A DNA stretch of 64,000 bases. Origin: Arion vulgaris (lineage: Eukaryota; Mollusca; Gastropoda; Stylommatophora; Arionidae). Where the stretch lies: positions 55,582,616-55,646,615 of the forward strand of contig CM036756.1 of NCBI GenBank assembly GCA_020796225.1, in the 5' to 3' direction. Shown in pieces: positions 31,640 to 42,824 of the stretch. The position numbers and the translations under genes were made by a program. Each line of letters starts with the position of its first letter. Position 1 is the first letter of the stretch. Under the pieces are notes generated by a model that saw only the letters and a list, made by a program, of their open reading frames with translations, had not been told where the DNA came from and ran no database searches.

Positions 31640-32140
31640 CTTCTCCTTCTGCGTTCTCACTAGATTGGGATTTCGGATTCTGTCTGCCTCAGATTGTCAG
31701 CCTTACCATACAGTTTGTCTTGGGCGCTGGTGTGAGTGGGTCACCTCTTCATTATCATGTATGCGTACTGTAGGATATGGTCTGTTGTCATTCTCGCCAC
31801 GCCACAGGAGCACAGTTCGTTGGTATCTATCTTGAAATCTTTTAGACAATCTGCGGTGACTATGTCAAAGGACTTAGTCAGATCAGTAAAGTTCAGGTAA
31901 AGATTGCATTGCTGCTCTTGACATTTCTTCTGTAGTTGGCGAGATACAAATACCGTGTCTGCTGTTCCATGACCACTTTGAAGTCATTAGTCCAGAGAAT
32001 AGATCCTGTTCCAAGTGATTTCGGATTCTGTCTGCCTCAGATTGTCAGCCATGCCATACAGTTTGTCTTGGGCGCTGGTGTGAGTGTGCCACCTCTTCAT
32101 TATGATGTCTGCGTACGGTAGGATATGTTGTCGTTCTCGA
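31640..32140 (-). pseudogene. LINE relics, interleaved
   Basis: Two copies of a LINE 3' segment (CTGCCTCAGATTGTCAGCC through GTTTGTCTTGGGCGCTGG) at about 31,676 and 32,032 flank a different reverse transcriptase piece (31,800-32,010) that on the minus strand reads EQQCNLYLNFTDLTKSFDIV, the FxDLxKAFD motif of RTE-like reverse transcriptases with D retained. The flanking segments correspond to the 3' end at 8.43-8.52 kb. Confidence 0.75.
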
Positions 32141-32695
32141 AGACTCCGGCCAGTATCTTGCCAGCTATTGACAGGAGGGAGATCGCCCTATGATTATCGC
32201 AGGCCTAGGGATTGCCTTTGCAAGTATACAAGTGAACAATATGAACATCTTTAATTCCTGTGGTTCGCGTTCGTTGCTCCAAATAAACGTAAAGAGATCT
32301 GCCAACTTCAGCATCAGTATAGGGTTCTCCGTCTTTGTAAACTTCGGTCGGTATTGAGTCCCCACCAGGTGCCTTCACACTGGACATCTGAATTGTTGCC
32401 TTCTTGACCTCTTCTAAACTTGGTGAAGCATCAAGGTTTGTATTAATTTGAACCTGAAGCAGGCGCTCTATTGCTCATCACATATGGTAGATGGATGGTT
32501 GAGAACAGCACGGAAGTGTTCTGCCCAGCGATTTAGCATATGAAACCTGTCTGTTAGCAGCTTTGGATGGGGTGGAGGGTTGAGAAGGTTGAGGACCATA
32601 AACAATTCTCATGGCAACGTAAAAGCGTTTAGAATCTTTTATGTCTGCAAATATCTGGAGTTCATCAGCTTTTCTGCTAAGCTAAGCGTCTTGCA
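32140..32695 (-). pseudogene. LINE reverse transcriptase, N-terminal half
   Basis: The minus strand reads ADELQIFADIKDSKRFYVAM, IVYGPQ, SSVKAPGGDSIPTEVYKDGE, DVHIVHLYTCKGNP then, past a stop, ACDNHRAISLLSIAGKILA. This is the standard RTE-like linker plus reverse transcriptase motifs 0-2. It probably continues into the EQQCNLYLNF piece at 31.8-32.0 kb across the interrupting segment. Confidence 0.88.
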
Positions 32696-32839
32696 TTTGT
32701 CGGAAAGTTTCTTGCACCGTTCTCCGTATACTTGTGAAAGCTGATATTTTGGATGGTGATGATTTTTGGATCCATCAAGCCAACAACATTACATACCAAC
32801 TTACCCCAAGCTTGAATCATCCAACAATTCCAGTAGATA

Positions 32840-33312
32840 CGAAAAGTTAGATTATAAATGCACTCTTCATACCAACACTGTTCTACCAGTGCTAAACATG
32901 GGCTCTGACAAAAGAACACGAAAGGAAAATTACCACCTGTGAAATGAGATGCTTGAGGAAAGCATGTAAATGAAACAAGAAGAAGACCATATAAGAAATG
33001 AGGAAATTAGAAGAACAGTCGGAACAACACCTGCTGTTAGATTCATTGAAAAACATAGACTCCAATGGTTTGGCCACTTGATGAAAATAAACCTGAATAC
33101 ACCAATTGCATGAGCGTGCAATATAATAAAGTGGAATCATTAAGAGGAAGGGACAGACCAAGAAAACGATGGATTGATGGCGTTACAGACATCTTAAAAC
33201 TTCATAATACCACAGCATATCAAGCGACCGAGCGTACAGTATCTAGGAAACCGATCATCAGCTAAGCTTGCTACGCCTAACAGAGGATACACGAAAAGAA
33301 GAAGAAAGATGA
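32840..33312 (+). pseudogene. LINE reverse transcriptase C-terminal relic
   Basis: Contains TKEHERKITTCEMRCLRKAC, IEKHRLQWFGHLMK-like segments and GRDRPRKRWIDGVTDILKLH in shifting frames, ending GAAGAAGAAAGATGATGATG. Same family group as 13.98 kb. Many frameshifts. Confidence 0.85.
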
Positions 33313-33529
33313 TGATGATCCTTATGCTATTATGTATGCATCATGTTTTTTAGCAAGAAGAATAGACTTTATTTATTTGGTTCTCATCGAAACAGTCGTG
33401 GCTTTTACGTACAGTGTGTTCTCAACACTAACATGATCCTGTCAACTTCAAGTTCACAGTTTTAGTTGAGTTCAGTCGTCAGATCATCATCACAGTAAGG
33501 AGTAACAAATAGTACGAAAGTAACTGGAT

Positions 33530-33845
33530 CTTTTATTCAGTATGTCACTTAGTGTGTGGCAACTAACGACAACAGTTTCATGTTTGTCAGTATGTCACTT
33601 AGTGTGTGCAACTAACGACAACAGTTTCATGTTTGTGTTTCACTAGTGGTTACGACAACAGTTTCATGTTTGTCGATCATAGTGCAACTAACGACACAGT
33701 TTCATGTTTGTCATATGTCAATAATGTTTACAACTAACCAAAATTTCATGTTGTCATATGTCAACTAATGTGTGTGACAACTACGACCGTTTATGTTTGT
33801 CAGTATGTCAACTAATGTGTGACAACTCCCAGTTTCATGTTTGTT
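33530..33845. repeat. 50-bp minisatellite, decaying
   Basis: About six copies of GTATGTCACTTAGTGTGTGG then CAACTAACGACAACAGTTTC and ATGTTTGTCA. The first two are regular and later ones lose bases progressively. Confidence 0.88.
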
Positions 33846-33924
33846 TCTATTCTCTTTGACATCAGTCAGTTATTTGCTCTCACCACATTTCATTTGAATA
33901 TTCAGTTGTTAGGTCACAGATTCA

Positions 33925-35905
33925 CCCCTAGTACTTGAATCGTTTACACTCCCTAGTACTTGAATCGTTTACACTTCCTAGTACTTGAATCGTTTACACT
34001 CCCTAGTACTTGAATCGTTTACACTTCCTAGTACTTGAATCGTTTACACTCCCTAGTACTTGAATCGTTTACACTCCCTAGTACTTGAATCGTTTACACT
34101 AGTACTTGAATCGTTACACTCTAGTACTTGAATCGTTTACACTCCTAGTACTTGAATCGTTTACACTCCTAGTATTGAATCGTTTACACTCCCTAGTACT
34201 TGAATCGTTTACATCCCCTAGTACTTGAATCGTTTACACTCCTAGTATGAATGTTTACACTAGTACTGAACGTTTACCCCCTGTCTTGAATCGCTTCATT
34301 ATCTGAATCGTTTAACTCCCTGTTTGAATCGTTTATTCTCCTAGTAGAATCGTTTACAATCTGTACTTGAATCGTTTACACTCCTAGTATTTGAATCGTT
34401 ATTTTCCAATTTCTGAATCGTTTATCCTAGTACTTGAATCGTTACCTTCTTAATCGTTACCTCCAGTACGAATCTTACACCCTAGTACGAATTGTTTACA
34501 CTCTATTTGATCCTTTAACCCTAGACTAACGTTACACAGGTGAGTACAGCCTAGTCTTGAATCTTCCTCCTAGCATTTGAATGACATTAGTCTGAATCGT
34601 TTACAGCCTTTACTTGATTTTACCTCACAGATTGGAAACTTAACATCTAGTACTTGAAATTTTAGTCCATACCTTGAATCGTACCCTTATTGAATCGTTC
34701 TACACTCATAGTACGAATCGTTAGCCTATACTTGAATCGTTTACACTCCCTAGTATGAATCGTTTACCCTAGTACTTGAATCGTTTAACCCAGTTTTTTA
34801 TCTGTTTAATCCTAGTACTGAATCGTTTACATCCTAGTCTTGAATTGTTTTGCCTCCTAGTACTTGAATCTGTTTACCTCTAATATTGATCGTTTCATCC
34901 TGACGGGATGTTTACACTCCATACTGAATCGTTTACCTCTAACTGAATCGTTACCCTAGTACTGAATCGTTACACCCCTAGTACTTGAATCGTTTACACT
35001 CCTAAACTGAAACGTTTACACCCTAGTCTTGAATCGTTTAATCCTAGTACTTGAATCGTTTAACTCCTAGTACTTGAATCGTTTACACCCTAGTACTTGA
35101 ATCGTTTACACTCCTAGTATTTGGCAATCTGATGTTTACACTCCCTAGTACTTGAATCGTTTACACTCCCTAGTACTTGAATCGTTTACACACCCTAGTA
35201 CTTGAATCGTTTACACTCCCTAGTACTTGAATCGTTTACACCCCTAGTACTTGAATCGTTTACACTCCCTAGTACTTGAATCGTTTACACTTCCTAGTAC
35301 TTGAATCGTTTACACTCCCTAGTACTTGAATCGTTTACACTCCCTAGTACTTGAATCGTTTACACTTCCTAGTACTTGAATCGTTTACACTCCCTAGTAC
35401 TTGAATCGTTTACACTCTCTAGTACTTGAATCGTTTACACTCCCTAGTACTTGAATCGTTTACACACCCTAGTACTTGAATCGTTTACACTCCCTAGTAC
35501 TTGAATCGTTTACACACCCTAGTACTTGAATCGTTTACACTCCCTAGTACTTGAATCGTTTACACTCCCTAGTACTTGAATCGTTTACACTTCCTAGTAC
35601 TTGAATCGTTTACACTCCCTAGTACTTGAATCGTTTACACTTCCTAGTACTTGAATCGTTTACACTCCCTAGTACTTGAATCGTTTACACTTCCTAGTAC
35701 TTGAATCGTTTACACTCCCTAGTACTTGAATCGTTTACACTTCCTAGTACTTGAATCGTTTACACTCCCTAGTACTTGAATCGTTTACACCCCTAGTACT
35801 TGAATCGTTTACACTCCCTAGTACTTGAATCGTTTACACTTCCTAGTACTTGAATCGTTTACACTCCCTAGTACTTGAATCGTTTACACCCCCTAGTACT
35901 TGAAT
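33925..35905. repeat. 25-bp minisatellite
   Basis: Seventy or more copies of CTAGTACTTGAATCGTTTAC then ACTCC, with CTTCC, CACCC and CCCC joint variants. Copies at 33,925-34,200 and 35,130-35,905 are near-perfect. Those from about 34,220 to 35,120 have many single- and multi-base deletions and foreign-looking scraps. Confidence 0.95.
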
Positions 35906-35928
35906 GACATTTGTTAACATAAGTCTGA

Positions 35929-36188
35929 ACTTCTTCTACTTCGAGCGCTCCATATCGACTCCTTTTTAACCACTCTTTGTGATTTGTATGTGATCTGAGA
36001 CTACGAGCAATTGTACGTTGTGCTAGTTATGTGCCTACAATTAGGCCAGCACATCCAATTTCTCGACGCTTTTATGTAGGGTAGCTTCCTTAGGCCTCTA
36101 CCTCAGTCGCCTCTTACGACATGCCTTGTAGGTAACAGTGTTACTATTATTTGCTCCCTTTGCGAGCCCTGACAACACACGGGTGATC
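35929..36188 (-). mobile_element. SINE-A, full length, at array end
   Basis: Tail TTCTTCTACTTCGAGCGCTC begins about 25 bases after the last 25-bp unit. Middle CAGTCGCCTCTTACGACATG; head CCTGACAACACACGGG. A 7-bp match AGTCTGA lies at 35,922 and 36,189, a weak candidate target duplication. Confidence 0.88.
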
Positions 36189-36189
36189 A

Positions 36190-36505
36190 GTCTGATCCAT
36201 TGATGGCCCTCTCTACAGAAGAATAGCTGCAAGTCTATCGGCGCTTTCATTCCTCTTTACGCCGACGAGGATTGGCACAACATTAAACTGATTTTTGTCA
36301 GGATATACCTCTTCAGAGACTCGACCCATTGTCTTCTAGCGCATCATGTAACAATATTGTTGAGCATACTCAATGATGGTCTATCAGTGTAACATGTGTA
36401 CAGTTTGTAAGAGATTTAGCCACGGTTATGCTATCGTCTTAATTACCCAATGGAAAGTAGCATTATTTATTTATTTGCGCTCATTTTTTCTTTCTTTTTC
36501 TTCAT
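36190..36505. other. no recognisable gene
   Basis: Nothing recognised. Confidence 0.45.
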
Positions 36506-36506
36506 A

Positions 36507-36740
36507 AGGATTGACTTCATTGCACCGGGTTTTACCCCATACGGCTCGGCCCTCTCCGCAGAAATGGCACGCCACCTGCCGCGAGCATTGCACAAAGCAC
36601 GAACTCCGTAGCTCCAGCAACAATCCTAGGAGTCTCTGGAAAATAAATGCACTCGTGAACAGAAAGGCGCTGCTCGGACTCGAACCCACGACCTTCGACT
36701 CACAAGGCAAAGGGCTTAACCACTTCGCCACAGAGACCCC
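36507..36740 (-). mobile_element. SINE-B, best preserved copy
   Basis: On the minus strand: CTCTGTGGCGAAGTGGTTAA (A box TGGCGAAGTGGTT) and GTGGGTTCGAGTCCGAGC (B box GGTTCGAGTCC, perfect), then the body to CGGTGCAATGAAGTCAATCC at 36,507-36,530. No (GAA)n tail; it ends at AAGGATTGACTTC with TTTCTTCAT beside it. Confidence 0.92.
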
Positions 36741-37004
36741 CAGTGTTAACCCCACTCTGTGATATGTGTGGTTTACACCGAGAACGTGAGTATGTTGAGC
36801 CGTCCCCCGCCCTCAGGCCTATACGACACGTATTACAAACCGAATTTCGAATTAAGTGTATGCAACAGCTCACACTTTGTGTAAGGAACACTATCTAATC
36901 ACTTATCTCGATCGTCATTAGATGAAAATGATGTTTGTAAAAAGGAAAGACACTGGGATCAATTTTAGCTTCAGAGTCTGTCAATAAGGAATAAATAAAA
37001 GTGA

Positions 37005-37235
37005 ATGATTGCCTTCAATGGATCCGGTTTCCTTTATGCTACGCTCCTGTTCACAAAAATGAAACGCCAACTGTCGAGAGTATTGCACAAAGCACGAATT
37101 GCATAACTCCGGCATTAATCCTAGAAATCGCCAGAAAGATCTGGTGAACCAGACGACGTGGTCCGGGTTTGAGCCCACGGCTCTCAGAAAACAAGGCAAA
37201 TAATTTACCGGCTTCAGCACGGAGGAGATTTCTGA
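37005..37235 (-). mobile_element. SINE-B, degraded
   Basis: GATTGCCTTCAATGGATCCG, CACAAAGCACGAATTGCATA and GGTTTGAGCCCACGGCTCTC follow the SINE-B order with about one base in five changed. The A-box side is AAATAATTTACCGGCTTCAG. Confidence 0.8.
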
Positions 37236-37805
37236 ACCGAATGCAGCCAACCCGCACAAGAAGTAGATATCAGATTCATCGCAATCTGAGCAATCAAGTT
37301 GCATCAAAATTAATCACAAACCATCAATAACACATTAACTTGACGACATGTGTCCTCCCGTCTACTCCCTGTAGAACAACTCAACTTTCCACATCAAAAC
37401 AAAAATAAGAGCACGTCATAGATACACTCAAAGACAAATAAACATGTCCTAGCATGCAGGTATATGTTAGAGCGATGAGTATATATGTCAACGATGATAT
37501 AAATTATAGACAAAAATCTCTTCATTTAATTCTCGTTTTTGGCGTCTGGCGAGGAGCAGATCAGTTCTCAAACAAAGAAGGGATGTTTATGAACTGATCG
37601 AGACGAGCAAGCGAAAGGGATGAGAGGTCGTGAGTGCTGTTGAAATAACATGTCAACGCCCACATTCGCTTTCTTGATTCGTTGCAGTCAAAATAATTTT
37701 CGACACCTTTCTTCGCTGGACTCTTCAGAGTATTAAGAGTTACCTCGCTTTGATGTTAACAGAATATGAAAATCTACCATGGTGGAAATTTGTTTACAAT
37801 TGCAT
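37236..37805. other. no recognisable gene
   Basis: Nothing recognised. Confidence 0.45.
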
Positions 37806-38385
37806 ATAATTGATTGATTGATTGATAGGACTATCATCAATGCACTTCGGTGAGTAACTATATGTGCTCCGATCTCTTTCTTACGCAGGAAGATCACGAA
37901 CTCCATAGTGTACGAACTCCGTAGCACCTGCGAGGGTCACCGATGTAATTTTGAAGATGGTAAAGATATTTTGCAGATTTTATTTTTAATCTTTTCTAGT
38001 GAATTTTGACCTGGCAGCGATTTTATCTCTCTCTCTCTCTCTCTCTCGATCCCCGCCTAGAGCGATGAAGCAAACTTTTTCATGAATTGTACTGTTGTTT
38101 TTAGGGACTCCGTCTCTCCGTACAGCTTCTCGGAAGTCTGTGTTCTCGGGTCAGGTTTCGTTAGCAGCGGCTTTCCAGCATGTTCATAACGATTTTGAAC
38201 TATCAAGGGTTCTTTTACGTGCTCAAATTGAACACGAAACCTATAATTCTATATGATATGACTAGAACTGATCTCACCACACTGAGATCAATCCTGTAAT
38301 CCATTTGGCTCCACGAGGGAGCGAGCCGAGTTCCTTTGGTACGAGAGTGTGAGCACTTAATCTCGTCACGTAGCTTGCCACTTAC
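37806..38385 (-). mobile_element. SINE-C with ~160-bp insertion
   Basis: Tail ATTGATTGATTGATAGGAC at 37,808. Body GTGAGTAACTATATGTGCTC ... TGACCTGGCAGCGA, then about 160 foreign bases starting with a (TC)n run, then the body resumes at GCAGCGGCTTTCCAGCATG. The interrupted GCAGCG block is present on both sides. Head near CGAGGGAGCGAGCCGAGTTC. Confidence 0.82.
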
Positions 38386-38539
38386 GTCCTCCAATTGCAC
38401 ATTATATTATAGAGCTAGATCTCTCTCTCTGTTGCCGCATATCAATGAAAACAAATTAATTGCCCGTAGCCTTTGCAAAACCACAAACCAACTCTAACAA
38501 TGGGTCATATAACTGACCGGGGAAACCCTGACCTAGTTT

Positions 38540-38790
38540 TGAGTTGTAGTCTGATGATTCTACTCGTCTATGTTGCAAGCAGATTTCATAGCAAATGCGA
38601 CTGTAGTTACACTACTACTTATTTCAGAGTAGCTCTTCTTCGATTCCTACCCGCTTAGCCACACTGCAGTGCGGTAGTCTGTTTTCCTGGCCACCACGTG
38701 GAAGTGTAGTAGGGTCTTGCTCAGTGCCAGCTCACTAACCCTGGCGATACACTGTCCCGTTTATTTATTGCGCATGTGGTCCCCAAAAGC
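38540..38790. repeat. dispersed repeat X, copy 2
   Basis: Counterpart of 17,790-17,985: CTACCCGCTTAGCCACACTG, CCACCACGTGGAAGTG, TCAGTGCCAGCTCACTAACC. Unknown type. Confidence 0.7.
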
Positions 38791-39605
38791 CCGCTCTATA
38801 AATCTCTTCTTATCATGACGTTGTGAGACAAAACAGGATTAGATTTAAAAAAAAAAAAAAAAGACGAGGGATAAACTAGATATTTTGATGTTTTACTGTG
38901 TGATAATTATCTACAAATCTGATATGATCGCCTACGCTGAAGACAACACATTTTTGAAGATCCATTATCGCAACAGTCTGCGACACGGTACCTGATGATG
39001 ATGATGATGATGATAGAGTGTTTGGCAGTCCACCAAGATGTCTGCAAATGATGACTGTAATTCCAAATCTGGACTAGATGCGTTCAGTTTTAGAACATAC
39101 CATCTTTTAACACGAATTTCGCGAAAGAAATTTCAGATAGAGATCTGAGGGCATCTTCTTTGAACATACGTAGCGTCACGGAAATTAGCCGTTATTCCTT
39201 GGAGACATTTTAGATATGAAATGCAGTGAAGGTATTAATATTAAACTTTCATGTCAGATTCTCCGTTACGTTTCAGCGCTGTTCCTTGGGGACATTTTCA
39301 TAGTTTTCAGATCATTAATATTTGTTGAAAACTTGGTAGGAACATTTTACAGACTCCAAACTGTAACGGCAGCATAATCTCTTGTGATTTATGTGAACAC
39401 ATTTGAAGCAGATTTTCACATTAATCTGTCTTGATGTTCAAGAGATGACGGGCTTTTGATAAGATTACTTTTTAAGTTGTTAATTACATTTATATTACTT
39501 TTCATCCAAGTGTCTATCTATCTACCTACCTTTCTCTTTATGTGTGTATGTATAAGTAAGTATAAATGTCTATGTATATTTATATATTGAAGGAGAGAGG
39601 GAGAG
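38791..39605. other. no recognisable gene; poly-A and (GAT)n runs
   Basis: A run of about 17 A at about 38,845 and (GAT)n at 38,996-39,015. No domain recognised. Confidence 0.5.
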
Positions 39606-39610
39606 ATGAG

Positions 39611-39797
39611 GGGGGTGGTATCTGTGGCGAAGTGTTTAATCGTTTACCTTGGGTTCTGAAGTCTGTGGGTTCGAATCAAGAAAAGAGCTCGCCATTTGTG
39701 CAATACTTTCGACAAGGATCGAGTCATTTCTGGCAGGAATGGACCAGGTCATATGGAGAAACGCAGTTCAAGAAAGTCAACCCTTCGTCTTGAAAGC
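39611..39797 (+). mobile_element. SINE-B, degraded, plus strand
   Basis: ATCTGTGGCGAAGTGTTTAA (A-box side), TGTGGGTTCGAATCAAG (B box GGTTCGAATC), then TGCAATACTTTCGACAAG and a body ending AGTCAACCCTTCGTCTTG. The only plus-strand SINE-B found. Confidence 0.85.
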
Positions 39798-39899
39798 TAT
39801 TTGAAACTACACTAATACTACACTACTATTGAGCACGAGTTGTATACAAGATCAATCGCTGGTATCAAACAATCAATCATTAGTTAGTTATACGTTACT

Positions 39900-40030
39900 T
39901 TGTTTACATACTCCTTGCTTATTAATTACTAAACTGACGTTAGAGAACTCCGGACAGACCCATAGGTTCTCAGTCTCCTCCAACAGATGTCGAAGGGTAT
40001 TCATATTGTTAGTTCCTATGACTTCCTAGT
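39900..40030 (-). pseudogene. LINE 3' end scrap
   Basis: TTACTAAACTGACGTTAGAG, CCATAGGTTCTCAGTCTC, CAACAGATGTCGAAGGGTAT parallels the 3' terminus of the LINE at 61,060-61,150. Confidence 0.7.
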
Positions 40031-40890
40031 TAAGCACACACAATAATACAAAACAGGGAAGCTTTAAACCGCTGGTTACGCTAAAGAAAGAATTCACTAC
40101 TATTCACTTCGCCAAAGTAAAATTCTAGCAAGCATATTTTGAAACAACAACGGGAAATGGCAAAGCGTATTATGAGGAATGATTTCGTTTTCTATTTATC
40201 AGTGACACCAAATGACACTGACATTACCTGATGTTGTTCTCTTGCAGAATGGTAAAGGTTTCTCAAATAAACTACCACTCGCGTAAAACGGTTGTTTGAT
40301 TATGTAATAAAGAGCCAGTTCCCGCTGCGCTCACGAGCTTAGGTTAGTGATCCAAGAAAACAAGATACCGTTACAGGCAGGGATCTAAATAAACAGCAAA
40401 CGACAGGTTTCCAGCGCTCTCGACAGCAAACATAGCTAACTCGATGGGGCTGTTATAACAAGTATTCCTCATTCCGTGGATTGGTAGGTGTCAGAAACTA
40501 GACGGACATCTTGCTATTGAGATTGGTATTTGTGTGGAATGAGCGGATTTTTGGTTTGGGTATTTTCTTCCTTTTGGGAAGCAGCCGTTGTCAAACTTGA
40601 TATTTTTACAGCGCGTTATTTCTGGGGTATATAACGGTTAAGTTGATGATACATCTGGTTAACAACATTGGGACCAAGTAACCAAACGTTCAAGCTTCTT
40701 GTTCGAACGGTTAATAAAGGCGAGGAGATAAGAGGAAAATAATATGTGACAGAGGTGGAAGAGGAAGCAGAAGAAAAAGAAGAAGATAAAAGTATGGAGA
40801 AGGCAGTTCAAAGATTTCATGTTAGAAAAGATTGATGACAACAAATAAATGTGAAAGTACATGTTTTTCTACAATAAGATATATTGGGAA
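40031..40890. other. no recognisable gene
   Basis: Nothing recognised. A GAAGAAAAAGAAGAAG run lies near 40,770. Confidence 0.45.
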
Positions 40891-40904
40891 TTCCAATGAC
40901 GAAA

Positions 40905-41245
40905 CAAGTATACACAAAGTACAGTAGTTTTACAACATATAAAAACAATACACAGAGACGTTTCGACCAAAAGGCCTTTATCAAGCAAAGAATACCAAAG
41001 AAGTGAAGAAATTCACGGCACAGAACGCATAGAATCAAACAATAAATTCCTAACGTCTATGAAATGAAAATATGTGACTAAAAACGAATAACGAAGTATT
41101 GGGAATTATTTCCTTTTAGGGACATTATGAATTCATTATCTAATTCTATATGTTCTATGCCGTGTGAGAAGTGAATTTCTTCACTTTTGTTGTGTTCTTT
41201 GCTTGATAAAGTCCTTTTGGTCGATGGAAATTTCGAACCCCGTCT
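40905..41245. mobile_element. inverted pair of the hammerhead-like repeat
   Basis: Left arm (minus sense) has GCTTGATAAAGGCCTTTTGG then TCGAAACGTCTC at 40,957-40,990 followed by AAGAAGTGAAGAAATTCAC. The right arm at 41,168-41,230 carries the same text in plus sense (GTGAATTTCTTCAC, TTTGCTTGATAAAGTCC, TTTTGGTCGATGG). The arms of about 55 bases are separated by about 150 bases, a foldback arrangement. Confidence 0.65.
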
Positions 41246-41463
41246 CACCCGTCAGGAAGCGGGAGAACTAGAAATTGTGTTATCGCGACTATCATCAAGA
41301 GTCCGCGTAGCAGAGTCACTGTTTCGGTGGATTTAAAGACAAAACCTACAGAATGTTCTAACCTTGCAGAATATTCACTTCAAAGTCCACAAAACTGAAA
41401 ATACATAACAGGTTCTCTGAGCGAGTAAATATGCGATAATCACATCCACAGTATGATTAACTG
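41246..41463. other. no recognisable gene
   Basis: Nothing recognised. Confidence 0.4.
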
Positions 41464-41465
41464 AT

Positions 41466-41905
41466 TGATTGGTTGAATGATTGGACCATCATCATTGCAC
41501 TTCGGAGAGTAACCATGTATGCTCTGATCTCCTTCTCAAACAAGAAGATCTCAGTGACAATGCACAAACTCCGTAGCACTGGTGAGGGCTCCCGATGCAA
41601 TTTAGAAGATGGTGAAAATATTCTGTACGAATTTTATTGATTAATCTTTCTAATGAAGTTTGTCCGGGCAGCGACTTTCCAGCCTGGTCTTCTCGATTTT
41701 GAACTGCCAAGGGTTCTTTTAAGTGCTCAACTTGAACACAAGACATACGTTTTATCTTGCATCTCCAATAGGACTAGGAACTCGATCTCACCTACACTGA
41801 GATCAGGTGTCTCTAGGAAAATATCCCGATGCCTCCACAAGGGAGCGAACCGAGTACCTTTGGAACGATAGTCGAGCACCGAACATCTATGCCACAGAAA
41901 CCTCT
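41466..41905 (-). mobile_element. SINE-C, source of a head-derived array
   Basis: Tail GATTGATTGGTTGAATGATT; body ATCATTGCACTTCGGAGAGT, GTGCTCAACTTGAACACAAG, CGATCTCACCTACACTGAGA; B-box side GGGAGCGAACCGAGTACC; A-box side CACCGAACATCTATGCCACA. The head is the unit of the adjoining array. Confidence 0.9.
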
Positions 41906-42285
41906 ATTTTCTCAGCAATAACGAGAGAGAGAGAGAGAGAACGATAGTCGAGCACCGAACATCTATGCCACAGAAACCTCTATTTTCTCAGCAATAACGA
42001 GGAGAGAGAGAGAGAGAGCGATAGTCGAGCACCGAACATCTATGCCACAGAAACCTCTATTTTCTCAGCAATAACGAGAGAGAGAGAGAGAGAGAGAGAA
42101 CGATAGTCGAGCACCGAACATCTATGCCACAGAAACCTCTATTTTCTCAGCAATAACGAGAGAGAGAGAGAGAGAACGATAGTCGAGCACCGAACATCTA
42201 TGCCACAGAAACTCTATTTTCTAGATAAGAGAGAGAGAAGAGAGAGAAGAGAGAGAGAGAGTAGAGAAAAGAGAAGAGAGAGAGA
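41868..42285. repeat. ~75-80 bp array made from a SINE-C head
   Basis: About five copies of CGATAGTCGAGCACCGAACA, TCTATGCCACAGAAACCTCT, ATTTTCTCAGCAATAACGAG followed by a (GA)n of variable length. The first copy is the native head of the SINE-C on its left. Each unit carries the A-box side on the minus strand. The last unit is truncated into a ragged (GA)n. Confidence 0.93.
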
Positions 42286-42489
42286 ATATGTCTCAAAATA
42301 GTGAGCTTGTAGTGTATGTTATCAAATATTCTAGTGTGTATATGCTTTATGTTTTCTGTTAAGATGTACTTTGTTTGTTGATCGTCTCAGATTTTGTTGA
42401 GCACTGCGAATGTTTTATTTGCTCTTTGCTAAAATTCAGAAAGCAAGCTCAATTTTCGCAATACTCAAAACAAAATCTGGAAAGTCAAA

Positions 42490-42774
42490 AGATTAAAAGT
42501 TCTTCTTCTTCTTCTTCGAATGCTCCATATCGACTACTTGTTAACAATTTGTGTGATTTGTATGTGATCTGAGCTTAAGAACGATTGTACACTGTGCCAG
42601 TTATGCGCCTACAAGTAGGCCAGCACATCCAATTTCTGCGCTGCTTTTTATTTATTAGGGTAGCATTCCTAAGGCCTACATCAATCGCCTCTTACGACAT
42701 GCCTGTAGGTTGCAGTGGTACTATTCTTTGCTTGTCTTGCGGGCCCCGGGCCCTACAGGGGCAGATTAAAAGTT
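42490..42774 (-). mobile_element. SINE-A with 12-bp target duplication
   Basis: Body 42,502-42,762. Perfect AGATTAAAAGTT at 42,490-42,501 and 42,763-42,774. Tail CTTCTTCTTCTTCTTCGAAT, middle CAATCGCCTCTTACGACATG, head GGGCCCCGGGCCCTACAGGG (plus-strand text). With 1.1 kb it defines the family as about 255-260 bp. Confidence 0.93.
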
Positions 42775-42824
42775 AAAACTAAACTTTAAATTAAGAACAT
42801 ACCAAAATTAAGAACGAAAATCCA

